Shown piece by piece: positions 27,159 through 36,514 of a stretch of DNA of 62,293 nt (its first letter is position 1; each line of letters opens with the position of its first letter). Made by a program: the position numbers and the translations under genes. Below the pieces are notes generated by a model that did no database searches, was not told where the DNA came from, and saw nothing but the letters and a program-made list of their open reading frames with translations. The stretch covers positions 1 through 62,293 of the forward strand of contig JASDTB010000064.1 of NCBI GenBank assembly GCA_041441455.1, written 5' to 3'. The DNA comes from JAFIHK01 sp041441455. Its GTDB lineage: Bacteria > Bacteroidota > Bacteroidia > Bacteroidales > UBA932.

Positions 27159-28076
27159 ATGTTATTGGAGACACCAACCGGCTGGAATGATTATGAGCTA
27201 ATTGATTCAGGCAATTTTGAGAAACTGGAGAGATTTGGGAAATTTATACTTATAAGGCCCGAGCCTAAGGCTTTGTGGACACCTACGCTCTCAAATAAAG
27301 AGTGGCTCTCGATGGCACACACCTCTTTCACTACAGGTGCAGGATTTGGCAAGTCGGGAAAAGAGGATGCAGGTACTTGGAATCAGTTGAAAAAGATGCC
27401 TGGACAGTGGATAATTGGCTACAAAAAGGGGGGATTGGATTTTAATATGAGAATGGGTCTCACCTCTTTTAAACATGTTGGAGTCTTCCCAGAACAAGCT
27501 CCAAATTGGGATTTTATATATGATCAAGTGAAAAGGCTAAAAGCCGAGGGCGTAGAGAAGCCTAAGGTACTTAATCTTTTTGCATACACAGGGGCAGCTT
27601 CTTTGGCAGCTAGAGCAGCTGGGGCAGAGGTAACTCATCTAGATTCAGTGAGACAAGTTGTCACTTGGGCAAGAGAGAATATGGAGATTAGTAAACTTGA
27701 TAACATCCGTTGGGTAATCGAAGATGCGCTTAAGTTTGCCAAACGCGAGGCAAAGAGGGGAAATGTTTATCACGGACTTATTATGGACCCGCCTGCATAT
27801 GGACATGGTCCTGATGGCGAAAAGTGGAAACTGGACGAACTCTTGTATGAATTCCTAACATGTTGTAGAAGTATAATTGCTCCAGAAAAGAGCTTCTTAG
27901 TATTAAATTTATACTCTAACGGATACTCTGCAGTACTAGCCGACACACTTGTAAAGACCTCTTTTGGTCTAAACAGTAAGAAAAATAACTATTCCATAGA
28001 TTATGGAGAGCTGGTTTTGAGGGACAAATTCGAAAAATCATTACCTTTGAGTGTATTCGCAAGATTAAAAAGATAA
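27159..28076 (+). CDS. class I SAM methyltransferase, RlmI/RlmK-like
   Basis: The 305-residue protein has SAM motif I 'LNLFAYTGAAS' (138-148), acidic 'THLDSV' (159-164) and the 'DPPAYG' motif IV (210-215), the pattern of the COG1092 group that methylates 23S rRNA cytosines. The N-terminal PUA domain of RlmI is absent; instead about 120 residues of a different N-terminus ('WTPTLSNKEW') are present, as in a common Bacteroidota paralogue. Target not known. lgt starts 5 nt downstream. Confidence 0.85.
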   Translation: MLLETPTGWNDYELIDSGNFEKLERFGKFILIRPEPKALWTPTLSNKEWLSMAHTSFTTGAGFGKSGKEDAGTWNQLKKMPGQWIIGYKKGGLDFNMRMGLTSFKHVGVFPEQAPNWDFIYDQVKRLKAEGVEKPKVLNLFAYTGAASLAARAAGAEVTHLDSVRQVVTWARENMEISKLDNIRWVIEDALKFAKREAKRGNVYHGLIMDPPAYGHGPDGEKWKLDELLYEFLTCCRSIIAPEKSFLVLNLYSNGYSAVLADTLVKTSFGLNSKKNNYSIDYGELVLRDKFEKSLPLSVFARLKR

Positions 28077-28081
28077 GTTGT

Positions 28082-28909
28082 ATGAATAGTCTATTATCAA
28101 TCACATGGGGTCCATCACCAGAGATTTTCTCTCTAGGACCGATTCACATTCGCTACTACAGCATTTTGTTTGTCTCTGGATTCATAATAGGTTACTACAT
28201 TTTCTTATGGTTCTTCAAAAGGGAGAAACTTCCTACCGACATCCTTGATATTTTATTGTACACTCTATTGGGAGCAACACTAATTGGAGCGCGTCTAGGT
28301 CATTGTCTTTTCTATGAACCCGAATACTATCTTGCAAATCCTATTAAAATTCTCAAAGTGTGGGAGGGTGGACTTGCCAGCCACGGAGGAGCGGTTGCGA
28401 TTCTAATTGCTATTTGGATTTTTGTCAGAAAATATGGTGAAAAATATAAGTTCGACTATTGGTGGTTGTTCGACAGAATTGGTATTGCGACAGCACTTGC
28501 AGGAGCTATGATTCGTCTGGGTAATTTGATGAATTCGGAGATTTATGGAAATCCAACTGATTTACCATGGGGCTTTATTTTCACACTAAGGGGAGAGACT
28601 ATCCCTAAGCACCCAACACAACTATACGAGGCGTTATCTTATTTAGCACTCTTTTTCCTTCTGATGTGGATGTATAAAAAATACTTGCCAGTTCTTAAAA
28701 GAGGAACCCTATTTGGGATATTCTTAACAGTTCTGTTTGCAACTCGTTTTCTAATTGAGTTTGTTAAAGAGCCGCAAGTTAGTTTTGAACAAGGTATGGC
28801 ATTAAATATGGGGCAATTATTAAGCATCCCATTTATCCTGTTCGGATTAGGGTTGCTGTTTTACAGCATCAAACGTGGTAAGCCTGCAATGATTAATTCG
28901 AAGAGTTAA
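28082..28909 (+). CDS. lgt: prolipoprotein diacylglyceryl transferase
   Basis: Lgt moves diacylglycerol from phosphatidylglycerol to the lipobox Cys of prolipoproteins, needed for the many lipoproteins in this window. The 275-residue membrane protein has several membrane spans, 'GGLASHGGAVAI', the 'RLGNLMNSEIYG' signature and 'HPTQLYEA'. Its stop codon directly abuts the smpB stop on the other strand. Confidence 0.96.
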   Translation: MNSLLSITWGPSPEIFSLGPIHIRYYSILFVSGFIIGYYIFLWFFKREKLPTDILDILLYTLLGATLIGARLGHCLFYEPEYYLANPIKILKVWEGGLASHGGAVAILIAIWIFVRKYGEKYKFDYWWLFDRIGIATALAGAMIRLGNLMNSEIYGNPTDLPWGFIFTLRGETIPKHPTQLYEALSYLALFFLLMWMYKKYLPVLKRGTLFGIFLTVLFATRFLIEFVKEPQVSFEQGMALNMGQLLSIPFILFGLGLLFYSIKRGKPAMINSKS

Positions 28910-29359
28910 TTAGCCTCGATCCATCTCTCTTCTTAAGTCTTTCTCTTTGATTGAGTGACGTTTGTCGTACTCTCTTTTTCCTTTTGCCAAAGATATATTG
29001 AGTTTGGCGAAGCCGTTCTCCGCAATAAAAAGTCTTGTTGCGACGATAGTCAACCCCTTCTCTCTCGATGCCCTGAAGAGTCTGCTTAATTCGCGTTTAT
29101 TCAAGAGCAACTTTCTGTCGCGTCGCGGGTCGTGCTTATTGAAACTTCCCCACCAATAGTCGGCAACGTGCATGTTTTTTACATATAACTCTCGGTTTAC
29201 GAAGTAGCAATATGTATCTGTAAGCGATGCTTTGCCGGCTCTGATCGATTTAATCTCTGTCCCCGACAAAACAATACCTGCAGTGAAGCTCTCAATGAAT
29301 TCATATTCGAAAGAGGCTCTCTTATTTTTTATCTCTATTTTACTCTTTGCTTTTGGCAT
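28910..29359 (-). CDS. smpB: SsrA-binding protein
   Basis: SmpB binds tmRNA and takes part in rescue of stalled ribosomes. The 149-residue protein has 'NKRASFEYEF', 'GTEIKSIRAGKASLTDTY' core 'IKSIRAGKAS', 'RDRKLLLNKREL' and the basic C-terminal tail 'KGKREYDKRHSIKEKD'. The frame stays open upstream to 29401, but the ATG at 29359 matches family starts. A promoter box ends 7 nt before this ATG, which implies an almost leaderless mRNA. Confidence 0.95.
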   Translation of the reverse strand: MPKAKSKIEIKNKRASFEYEFIESFTAGIVLSGTEIKSIRAGKASLTDTYCYFVNRELYVKNMHVADYWWGSFNKHDPRRDRKLLLNKRELSRLFRASREKGLTIVATRLFIAENGFAKLNISLAKGKREYDKRHSIKEKDLRREMDRG

Positions 29360-29366
29360 ATCGCCA

Positions 29367-29374
29367 CAAAAATA
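29367..29374 (-). promoter_or_regulatory. -7 promoter box for smpB
   Basis: The minus strand reads TATTTTTG, a TAnnTTTG match with only 7 nt between box and ATG. Three bases separate it from the divergent miaA box. Confidence 0.5.
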
Positions 29375-29377
29375 GTG

Positions 29378-29385
29378 TAAATTTG
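29378..29385 (+). promoter_or_regulatory. -7 promoter box for miaA-cstA-SGNH operon
   Basis: TAAATTTG matches TAnnTTTG, with only 4 nt before the ATG at 29390. Either miaA is leaderless or it starts at the in-frame ATG at 29402. Confidence 0.5.
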
Positions 29386-29389
29386 CGGA

Positions 29390-30259
29390 ATGAACCAACA
29401 AATGATTTGTGTTTTGGGGCCTACTGCCTCAGGTAAAACTAAATATGCGGTAGAATTAGCCGACAGGATCGGTGGAGAGATCATCTCTGCTGATTCGCGA
29501 CAGGTTTATGTTGGGATGGATATTGGCACAGGAAAAGATATCTGCGACTACACCATCGAAGGCCGTGCTATTCCTTATCATTTGATCGATATTGTTCCTG
29601 CTGGAGAGAAATATAATGTATTCAGATACGTGCAGGATTTTCACAAAGTCTATAATGAAATCGTTTCGAGAGGGAAGACTCCTATATTGTGCGGAGGAAC
29701 AGGTCTTTATATTGATGCTGTTACTAGAGGGTACCAGATGGCAGAGGTGCCAGAGAATAGAGAGTTGAGAGAAGAGTTGGAGCAGAAGAGTCTTGAGGAG
29801 TTACGAGAGATTCTAGAATCGATGAAGAGGATGCACAATACGTCGGATGTGGACAGTAAGAAGAGGGCAATTCGTGCAATTGAGATTGAGCTTTATCAAA
29901 AGGAGAATGGAGTAGTTGCGCAATCATATCCCCCAATCGATACTAAGTTTATTGGGATTTCGGTGTCGAGAGAGGAGAGAAACAGGAGGATAGACAAGAG
30001 ATTAGATCAACGGCTCCAAGAGGGGATGATTGATGAAGTCAGAAAGCTTCTTGATTTAGGAATTGCTCCCGAAGATCTCATCTACTATGGTTTAGAATAT
30101 AAATTTGTGACACTTCATCTTCTTGGTCAACTGAGTTTTGATCAGATGAGGAGCCAACTCGCTACTGCAATTCATCAGTTTGCCAAAAGACAGATGACTT
30201 GGTTTAGAGGAATGGAGAGAAAGGGAGTAGTGATTGATTGGATAGAACTTAACAAATAG
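29390..30259 (+). CDS. miaA: tRNA dimethylallyltransferase
   Basis: MiaA adds an isopentenyl group to A37 of tRNAs that read UNN codons. The 289-residue protein has the P-loop 'GPTASGKT' (10-17), 'ISADSRQVYVGMDIGT' core 'SADSRQVYVGMD', 'CGGTGLYIDA' and C-terminal 'FAKRQMTWFR'. The ATG at 29402 would still leave the P-loop intact and fits better with the nearby promoter box. cstA begins 4 nt after the stop. Confidence 0.95.
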   Translation: MNQQMICVLGPTASGKTKYAVELADRIGGEIISADSRQVYVGMDIGTGKDICDYTIEGRAIPYHLIDIVPAGEKYNVFRYVQDFHKVYNEIVSRGKTPILCGGTGLYIDAVTRGYQMAEVPENRELREELEQKSLEELREILESMKRMHNTSDVDSKKRAIRAIEIELYQKENGVVAQSYPPIDTKFIGISVSREERNRRIDKRLDQRLQEGMIDEVRKLLDLGIAPEDLIYYGLEYKFVTLHLLGQLSFDQMRSQLATAIHQFAKRQMTWFRGMERKGVVIDWIELNK

Positions 30260-30263
30260 CACT

Positions 30264-31694
30264 ATGATAACTTTTTTGATTTCAATTACCCTCTTGATTG
30301 CCGCCTATTTTACCTATGGCAAATTTGTAGAGAGGTATTTCGGCGCGTCATCGGCCATTTTAACCCCTGTCAAAAGAATGGCAGACGGAGTTGATTACCA
30401 AGAACTCAAGCCTTGGAGAATTTTCATCATTCAATTTTTGAACATCGCTGGACTAGGACCAATTTTTGGTGCCATCTTAGGTGCAGCTTATGGACCAGCG
30501 GCCTACATTTGGATCGTTGTTGGGTGTATCTTTATGGGAGCTGTTCACGACTATTTCTCAGGAATGTTGTCTTTACGGAACGATGGTAAAAGCATACCTG
30601 ATATCGTTGGAAACTACCTTGGGAGTAACGCGAAAAAGGCACTAATCTTCTTTACAGCATTTCTGCTTTTGGCAGTAGGCGTGGCATTCGTAACAGGTCC
30701 TGCAGACCTTATTGCGCGTCTTACAGGGATGAACATGAATATCTGGCTTTACATTATTTTTGTTTACTATATATTGGCTACTTTACTTCCAATAGACAAG
30801 ATTATTGGGAAAATCTATCCATTTTTTGGGGCAACATTAATCTTTATGGCAGTTGCAATTAGTGCAGTAATGCTTTATAAAGGTTTTACTGGAGAGATTA
30901 TTATGCAGGAAGCAACACTTTCGAATTTGAAAAATTTCCACTCTTCGCCTGAGGTTAACATACTCTTTCCAATGATGTTTATTGTGATCTCCTGTGGCGC
31001 AATTTCTGGGTTTCATGCAACTCAGTCTCCTATGATGGCAAGATGTATGGCTGATGAAAAATATGGCCGTCCATCTTTTTATGGAGCTATGATTTGTGAA
31101 GGTGTTGTTGCTATGATTTGGGCAACTGCAGCAATGGCCTATTTTGGAGGTGCAGAAGGATTAAATGCGGCTGCCGCCGATGGAAAGACTCCTGCTATCA
31201 TTGTAAATGAGTTGTGTAATTCGTGGTTGGGCAGAGCAGGGGCAATCATTGCTATTATTGGCGTGGTCGTATGTCCAATTACAACTGGAGATACTGCATT
31301 TCGCGGACTTAGACTAATGATTGCAGACGCATTAAAATTCGAGCAGAAGCCAATAAAAAACAGACTATTAATCTCTGTCCCAATGTTTGTAATTGCATTT
31401 ATACTTTGTAATGTGGACTTTTCAACAATTTGGAAATATGTTGGAATAGGCAACCAAGTATTAGCCGCAATAATATTATGGACATGTGCAAGGTATTGTG
31501 TAACCGTTAAAAAATCTCATTGGTTTTTATCACTGCCTGCAACGTTTTTAACACTTGTCTGCTCGTCATATTTTTTAGCTGCTCCTTATAAATCGGGCGG
31601 ACTTAATTTAGATATTACAATTGCTACAATCGGAGGTGCTGTTGCAGCAGCAGTAGCACTCGCATTTTTCCTTAAAAAAGCTAATAAACAGTAA
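30264..31694 (+). CDS. cstA: CstA-family carbon starvation/peptide transporter
   Basis: CstA-family permeases import peptides or pyruvate. The 476-residue protein has many hydrophobic spans and family signatures: 'NIAGLGPIFGAILGAAYGP' core 'GLGPIFGAILG', 'GAVHDYFSGMLSLR', 'GFHATQSPMMARC' and 'VVCPITTGDTAFRG'. It is shorter than E. coli CstA (about 700) but normal for the short CstA group in anaerobes. It lies in an operon between miaA and the SGNH hydrolase. Confidence 0.9.
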   Translation: MITFLISITLLIAAYFTYGKFVERYFGASSAILTPVKRMADGVDYQELKPWRIFIIQFLNIAGLGPIFGAILGAAYGPAAYIWIVVGCIFMGAVHDYFSGMLSLRNDGKSIPDIVGNYLGSNAKKALIFFTAFLLLAVGVAFVTGPADLIARLTGMNMNIWLYIIFVYYILATLLPIDKIIGKIYPFFGATLIFMAVAISAVMLYKGFTGEIIMQEATLSNLKNFHSSPEVNILFPMMFIVISCGAISGFHATQSPMMARCMADEKYGRPSFYGAMICEGVVAMIWATAAMAYFGGAEGLNAAAADGKTPAIIVNELCNSWLGRAGAIIAIIGVVVCPITTGDTAFRGLRLMIADALKFEQKPIKNRLLISVPMFVIAFILCNVDFSTIWKYVGIGNQVLAAIILWTCARYCVTVKKSHWFLSLPATFLTLVCSSYFLAAPYKSGGLNLDITIATIGGAVAAAVALAFFLKKANKQ

Positions 31695-31696
31695 TC

Positions 31697-32779
31697 ATGA
31701 AAAGACTTTTCTCCTTTTTAACCATGTGTCTGATTACAGCAGGCAGCCTATTTTCTCAAAATAACATGACTACAAAATTTTTCGATGGAAAGGACCTTGC
31801 CATCTTAGGAAAGGCCTTCGACACTCCTCACCTATATGGAAGACTTCCTGCTCATTTGGAGGGTAAAATAAGAGAGCAACTTTGGTACTTGGGACGTAAT
31901 TCTGCGGGGATTGCTCTACGATTCAGCAGTAATACAACAGCAGTAACTCTTAAATGGAGTGTTTTGAATAACTTCTCTATGAACCATATGCCTGCAACTG
32001 GAATCAAAGGGCTAGACCTTTACGTCAACGAGGGAGATGGATGGAACTATGCAGGGACAGCAAAGCCAGTTGGTAAGAGCTCCGAAGCTGTGGTTATTAA
32101 AAACATGGAGAGGAGAGTAAGAGAGTACTTAATCTACTTGCCTCTATATGATGGTGCAGAAAAGATAGAGGTTGGGGTTGACAACGACTCTGATTTCAAT
32201 CCTAAGCCAGAAAACCTGATGTTCTCTCGCGAAAAAAGAGTAATTTTTTATGGAACAAGCATAACTCAAGGAGGTTGTGCATCTCGTCCAGGAATGGCTT
32301 ATCCTTCTATCTTCTCTCGTCTTTCGGGGGTAGAGACAATTAATCTTGGGTTCTCAGGGAATGGCAGACTCGATTTAGAGATAGCAAAAGAGATCTGTCG
32401 TGCAGATTTCGATGTTCTATTTATGGATTGTTTGCCTAATTGCACTGCTCAGATAGTAAGGGACAGTGCAGAGCTATTTATTAAAACTATAAGGGAGCAA
32501 AAGCCAACCGCTAAAATAGTTTTAGTTGAAAACCCGAAATTCCCATATTTGGTGTTAGATAAAAAGACATTTTCGGAGTTGGATGAAGAGAATAGAGAGT
32601 GGAAAGCGCTATACTTAAAGCTTAAAAAAAGCGACAAACATATCTACTACATTCCAGGAGATAAAATACTTGGAGATGACTCTGAGACTACAGTTGACGG
32701 AGTTCATTACACCGATCTTGGATTTATGAGAGCGGCAAACGAACTATACAAACATTACAAAAAGATTGTGAAGAACTAA
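31697..32779 (+). CDS. exported SGNH/GDSL hydrolase
   Basis: The 360-residue protein has a signal peptide (1 to about 20), an N-terminal jelly-roll-like domain (about 25-170, GxDLY type, 'GIKGLDLYV') and an SGNH hydrolase core: Ser188 in 'FYGTSITQGG', the Gly/Asn of 'GFSGNG' (218-223), and Asp334/His337 in 'DGVHYTDLG'. The fold suggests an esterase acting on acetylated sugars or similar; the substrate is unknown. Its TAA shares bases with the mscS stop codon (CTAA, 32776-32779). Confidence 0.88.
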   Translation: MKRLFSFLTMCLITAGSLFSQNNMTTKFFDGKDLAILGKAFDTPHLYGRLPAHLEGKIREQLWYLGRNSAGIALRFSSNTTAVTLKWSVLNNFSMNHMPATGIKGLDLYVNEGDGWNYAGTAKPVGKSSEAVVIKNMERRVREYLIYLPLYDGAEKIEVGVDNDSDFNPKPENLMFSREKRVIFYGTSITQGGCASRPGMAYPSIFSRLSGVETINLGFSGNGRLDLEIAKEICRADFDVLFMDCLPNCTAQIVRDSAELFIKTIREQKPTAKIVLVENPKFPYLVLDKKTFSELDEENREWKALYLKLKKSDKHIYYIPGDKILGDDSETTVDGVHYTDLGFMRAANELYKHYKKIVKN

Positions 32780-34074
32780 TCTTCTCTATACGACATTCGA
32801 GCACTGTCGTAGCTCGAAGCTGGATACTGAAAGACTCTAAGGTCGAACTGATCGACGATTGCCATAACATGATCAAAAATGTCGGCTTGAACATTTTCGT
32901 AGTAGATCCAATCTTTAACTTTGGTAAAGAAATACAGCTCGAGAGGAATACCCTTTTCTCCGGGCTGTAATTGTCTTACCATGCATGTCATATCGTGGTT
33001 TACTTCGGGATGTTGATCTAAATACTCTTGAAGATAGGCTCTGAATACACCAATGTTAGTCTGTCTTCTGCCGTTTACAAGAATAGAGTTATCTATTTGA
33101 TTCTCTTTGTTATATTGACTAATCTCCTCTTCTGTTTTATCGATATATTCGGATAAATACTTAATCTTTCTGAATTTTTCCAACATTGCATGATCACAAA
33201 ACTTAATGCTTGTCATGTCAATATTGATATGTCTCTTCACCCTTCTTCCACCCGACTCTTGCATGCCTCTCCAATTTTGAAATGAGTCACTTACAAGAAT
33301 GTATGGAGGTATAGTTGTAATCGTATTATCGAAATTTCTTACTTTGACAGAGTATAGACTCATCTCCTCAACATTACCATCGGCATTATATTTTGGAACT
33401 GTTATCCAGTCTCCCTTTCTAAGCATATCGTTTGCTGAAAGCTGCCAGCCTGCAACAAATCCAAGGATAGTGTCTTTGAATACTAGTAAAAGAATTGCCA
33501 TCGAAGCTCCTAGACCGGCAAATAGAGTTGAGAACTTCTCTCCGACAAAGATGCTTAGAATTACTAACGCTCCAACAAAGTAGCTTAGGACTGCTATTAC
33601 TTGGAAGAAGACCTTTATAGGTTTGTTTGCATAATCTTCGTGGTTGCTATAGATCTCTACCATCGAATGTGTAGCAGCATTAATTGCTCTTAGCATCTGC
33701 ACAACAATAAATACAAGCGTCGCCTTTTGAAAAACAGTAATCCAGATCTCCATTCTTATGGCGATAGGAGTACACAAATAGAATACAATACCAGGTAGAA
33801 TGTGGACTAAATACTTAAACACTTTATTTTTTACAAAGACATCATCCCATTGACTGGTTGTATATTTGGCGAGTCTTTCGATTAGTTTGTAGATTATAAA
33901 GCGAGCTATATAATCTGTTATGAATGCGATTATGAACAATAATGATACAGAGATAATCTCGTCTAGCCACGATGCAAGATTCTCTGAAACACCATTTTGA
34001 ATTAAAAAATCGTAAATAGCATCAACTACGCCAAATAGTGCGGCTGCCTTGTTTGTAATTTGTTCCTCTATCAT
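32776..34074 (-). CDS. MscS-family mechanosensitive channel
   Basis: The 432-residue protein has an N-terminal membrane region with several spans (about 40-190), then the MscS core 'GLGASMAILLLVFKDTILGFVAG' (about 190-215), which contains the pore helix, and a beta domain 'GDWITVPKYNADGNVEEMSLYSVKVRNFDNT' in pieces. The long C-terminal cytoplasmic part is of the YbdG/MscM type rather than the short MscS type. Likely protects against osmotic downshock. Confidence 0.9.
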   Translation of the reverse strand: MIEEQITNKAAALFGVVDAIYDFLIQNGVSENLASWLDEIISVSLLFIIAFITDYIARFIIYKLIERLAKYTTSQWDDVFVKNKVFKYLVHILPGIVFYLCTPIAIRMEIWITVFQKATLVFIVVQMLRAINAATHSMVEIYSNHEDYANKPIKVFFQVIAVLSYFVGALVILSIFVGEKFSTLFAGLGASMAILLLVFKDTILGFVAGWQLSANDMLRKGDWITVPKYNADGNVEEMSLYSVKVRNFDNTITTIPPYILVSDSFQNWRGMQESGGRRVKRHINIDMTSIKFCDHAMLEKFRKIKYLSEYIDKTEEEISQYNKENQIDNSILVNGRRQTNIGVFRAYLQEYLDQHPEVNHDMTCMVRQLQPGEKGIPLELYFFTKVKDWIYYENVQADIFDHVMAIVDQFDLRVFQYPASSYDSARMSYRED

Positions 34075-34096
34075 ATTACATCTTCTTTAATAGGTA

Positions 34097-34104
34097 CAAA
34101 TATA
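34097..34104 (-). promoter_or_regulatory. -7 promoter box for the mscS gene
   Basis: The minus strand reads TATATTTG, 22 nt before the mscS start and just after the stop of the upstream DUF4403 gene, so mscS can be transcribed on its own. Confidence 0.45.
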
Positions 34105-34105
34105 A

Positions 34106-35497
34106 CTAGAATTTAAGGCTACCAATCTTGACAACTACATTACCCTTTAGATTCGCTTTCAGACGCACTGCCCCTGGAACCATATTCACATCTGTTACAG
34201 AGATATTGTTTAAGCTTCCGTTAAGTGTTATTCCATCGTAAACGCTGTATTCCGATAGCATCTTATTGGCTTCGGCTTTAACTTGTTCTAGGTTAGCCTC
34301 AACTGGATACTTTAGCATTGGCTCAATTTTCTTCAAAATCGTACCATGCAAAAGCCAATTAGCAGATTTAACCAGCACATTTTTAGTCTTGATATCGAAA
34401 TCGGGCTCAATGATCTCCAGAGATTTAGTCTCTGCATTATAGGCCATTTTCCCAGTGAAGTAGATTTTCCCTTTTAACGAGCCAGCAACATCAGCTTCGA
34501 AGATTGCTTTGCCTTCACTGCTGTAAATAGATAGATCATTGATTGTTATGGATCTTGTACCCTCTTTGAATGTTTTGCCTACAACCTGTTTTTTAGCAAA
34601 TTCACTGATTTGGGCATAAGTTACATCAGCTGCAAGATTTAGATTGAATTGTTGTGGCATCCTTACAATCTTCTTGAATTCAGGTAGAGGTGTAATTGTG
34701 GGAGGAGCAGGTTCTGATCCAATAACAGATTCAACCTGAGCATAAAGAGCCATTGAGATATTGAGAGTGTTACCCTTAGTTGTAAATGGAGCAACATAGA
34801 TATCTTTCGGTGTGATCTTCAGCCAAAGATTGTTATCTGGGCTTAATAACGCAGGCTTTTGAGAGGTCTCCCATACTTCAGAGATATATTTCTTAAGATC
34901 TACATATTGACTTAATGCATTGTCAATTTGTTTGATAATTACATCATTGCCATATGATAAGGCAACATTGGCAATCGGTGTAACAGGAACATTAACACCA
35001 ATGATACTAAGTTTTGGAGTTTGAAGCCACTGATATCCAGCTGGTTCAGTTGTGGACATTAACTTCCAGTCTTTTCCAATATATACAGAAGTTTTATAAA
35101 TAAGGGCAATAGAGCCATTAACCTCATAATCGTCGGAGACAGATAAACCAAATTTCTCTACCTTCCACGAAAATTTAGCCCAAATTTTGAGAGGGAGTCT
35201 GTATTCAATTACATTGTTTGTGATTGAAAACATAAAGTTCCCAGCTTTCCATATTTTTACAGAGAGGTCCCTGTCTGTTAAATTCTTTCCATCGAACAAC
35301 AAGCCATTGATTTTGTTGTTAACCGAGGATTCAAGTTTCTTGATATCGATCTCTGCAACTACTGGAAGTTCGGAGACAGCAGGTGCAATATTTGAAGGTA
35401 AGTACGATTCAACTGGTTTTTCTATTTGTGAAGATCCACAAGAGTTTAGAGCAAGTGCAAAAAAAGCACCTATTGTTATTAGGTTTAATATTCTCAT
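34106..35497 (-). CDS. DUF4403 lipoprotein
   Basis: The 463-residue protein has a lipoprotein signal with Cys20 ('ALNSCGSS') and the layout of the DUF4403 family: an N-terminal strand ('SELPVVAEIDIKKLE'), 'WAKFSWKVEKFGL' in the first domain, and a lipid-binding TULIP-like pair of domains further on. Members are outer-membrane lipoproteins of unknown role, common in Bacteroidota. mscS follows after 31 nt with its own promoter box. Confidence 0.85.
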   Translation of the reverse strand: MRILNLITIGAFFALALNSCGSSQIEKPVESYLPSNIAPAVSELPVVAEIDIKKLESSVNNKINGLLFDGKNLTDRDLSVKIWKAGNFMFSITNNVIEYRLPLKIWAKFSWKVEKFGLSVSDDYEVNGSIALIYKTSVYIGKDWKLMSTTEPAGYQWLQTPKLSIIGVNVPVTPIANVALSYGNDVIIKQIDNALSQYVDLKKYISEVWETSQKPALLSPDNNLWLKITPKDIYVAPFTTKGNTLNISMALYAQVESVIGSEPAPPTITPLPEFKKIVRMPQQFNLNLAADVTYAQISEFAKKQVVGKTFKEGTRSITINDLSIYSSEGKAIFEADVAGSLKGKIYFTGKMAYNAETKSLEIIEPDFDIKTKNVLVKSANWLLHGTILKKIEPMLKYPVEANLEQVKAEANKMLSEYSVYDGITLNGSLNNISVTDVNMVPGAVRLKANLKGNVVVKIGSLKF

Positions 35498-35532
35498 ATT
35501 CGCAGGAATTTTCGGAATTAATTTACGATTGG

Positions 35533-35540
35533 CAAATTTA
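35533..35540 (-). promoter_or_regulatory. -7 promoter box for the DUF4403 gene
   Basis: The minus strand reads TAAATTTG, 35 nt before the DUF4403 start. It lies only 8 nt from the divergent sugE start codon. Confidence 0.45.
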
Positions 35541-35548
35541 TTTAAAAA

Positions 35549-35875
35549 ATGAATTGGATAACACTAATTATTGCAGGATTTTGTGAAGTTGGCTTTGCCT
35601 TCTGTTTAGGAAAGGCAAAAGGGTCTGCAGGGATAGACTCCATTTTATGGTATGGGGGGTTTATAATTTTTCTAACATTAAGTATGGTGCTGTTGATTAA
35701 GGCAACTCAAACAATACCACTAGGTACGGCATATGCTGTATGGACTGGAATAGGTGCTGCTGGCACAGTAATTCTAGGCATCCTTTTCTTTAAAGATCCT
35801 ATGACATTTTGGAGAATCTTCTTTTTGTTAACTTTGATTTGTTCAATAATAGGTTTAAAATTTGTCTCAAACTAA
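35549..35875 (+). CDS. sugE: SMR-family transporter, SugE/Gdx type
   Basis: The 108-residue protein has four membrane helices and the conserved Glu13 of the SMR family. The 'IPLGTAYAVWTGIGAAG' stretch (core 'GTAYAVWTGIGA') is characteristic of SugE/Gdx guanidinium exporters rather than EmrE multidrug pumps. No guanidine riboswitch is visible in the 51-nt space upstream. The UPF0316 gene follows 12 nt downstream. Confidence 0.88.
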   Translation: MNWITLIIAGFCEVGFAFCLGKAKGSAGIDSILWYGGFIIFLTLSMVLLIKATQTIPLGTAYAVWTGIGAAGTVILGILFFKDPMTFWRIFFLLTLICSIIGLKFVSN

Positions 35876-35887
35876 AACACATTTGTT

Positions 35888-36451
35888 ATGTTCAGCTTTC
35901 TAGACCAAGCCCCATGGCTACTGCCATTCATAATCTTCTTTGGAAGAATAATCGATGTCTCTTTGGGAACATTGAGAATAATCTTTGTATCAAAGGGAGA
36001 GAAATACAAAGCCCCAATAATTGGATTCTTCGAAGTACTAATCTGGATTGTTGTAATCTCAGAGATCTTTTCGAGAGCAAACGACTTTGTTGCCTACCTC
36101 TCTTATGCAGGTGGATATGCAACGGGAAATTTTGTAGGAATACTGATAGAGCAAAAAATTGCCTTTGGGATAACCCTCTGCCGTGCCTATACTAGAAAGT
36201 CGGGACAAGGTCTTATGGCAGTATTAAGTTCCAATGGTTATGGTGCTACAATGATAAGAGCAAGTGGTGCTTTAGGCGAGATAGATGTGATAGAGACGGT
36301 TGTAGAGAGAAAAAATATGAAAAAAGTTGAAAAAATCTTTATGGAGTATGATTCTGACATATTCTTTGTTGCTGAGGATGTTAGAGCAAAAAGAAAGGGG
36401 ATTTTCCCAAAAACAGAGTCAATTTTTTCTAGATGGAGAATGGGGAAATAA
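35888..36451 (+). CDS. UPF0316 (DUF2179/DUF5698) membrane protein
   Basis: The 187-residue protein has three membrane spans in the first 100 residues ('FGRIIDVSLGTLRIIFVSKG' core 'DVSLGTLRIIFV'), then a DUF2179 ferredoxin-like domain with 'GYGATMIRASGALGEIDVIETVVER' in parts and 'IFFVAEDVR'. The family is conserved but of unknown role. It is probably co-transcribed with sugE. Confidence 0.85.
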   Translation: MFSFLDQAPWLLPFIIFFGRIIDVSLGTLRIIFVSKGEKYKAPIIGFFEVLIWIVVISEIFSRANDFVAYLSYAGGYATGNFVGILIEQKIAFGITLCRAYTRKSGQGLMAVLSSNGYGATMIRASGALGEIDVIETVVERKNMKKVEKIFMEYDSDIFFVAEDVRAKRKGIFPKTESIFSRWRMGK

Positions 36452-36514
36452 CCACTTTCGCAAAGTTTGGACTATAATTTGTATTTATTACATTAAACAG
36501 CTAAAACATATATT

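Noticed and set aside
35498..35548. Guanidine riboswitch upstream of sugE
   Set aside because: Only 51 nt separate the genes, and they are occupied by the DUF4403 promoter box; no guanidine-riboswitch motifs are seen.
35809..36195. 128-codon frame overlapping sugE and the UPF0316 gene
   Set aside because: It overlaps two recognisable genes in another frame and its sequence is Cys/Asn-rich with no domain, typical of a shadow frame.
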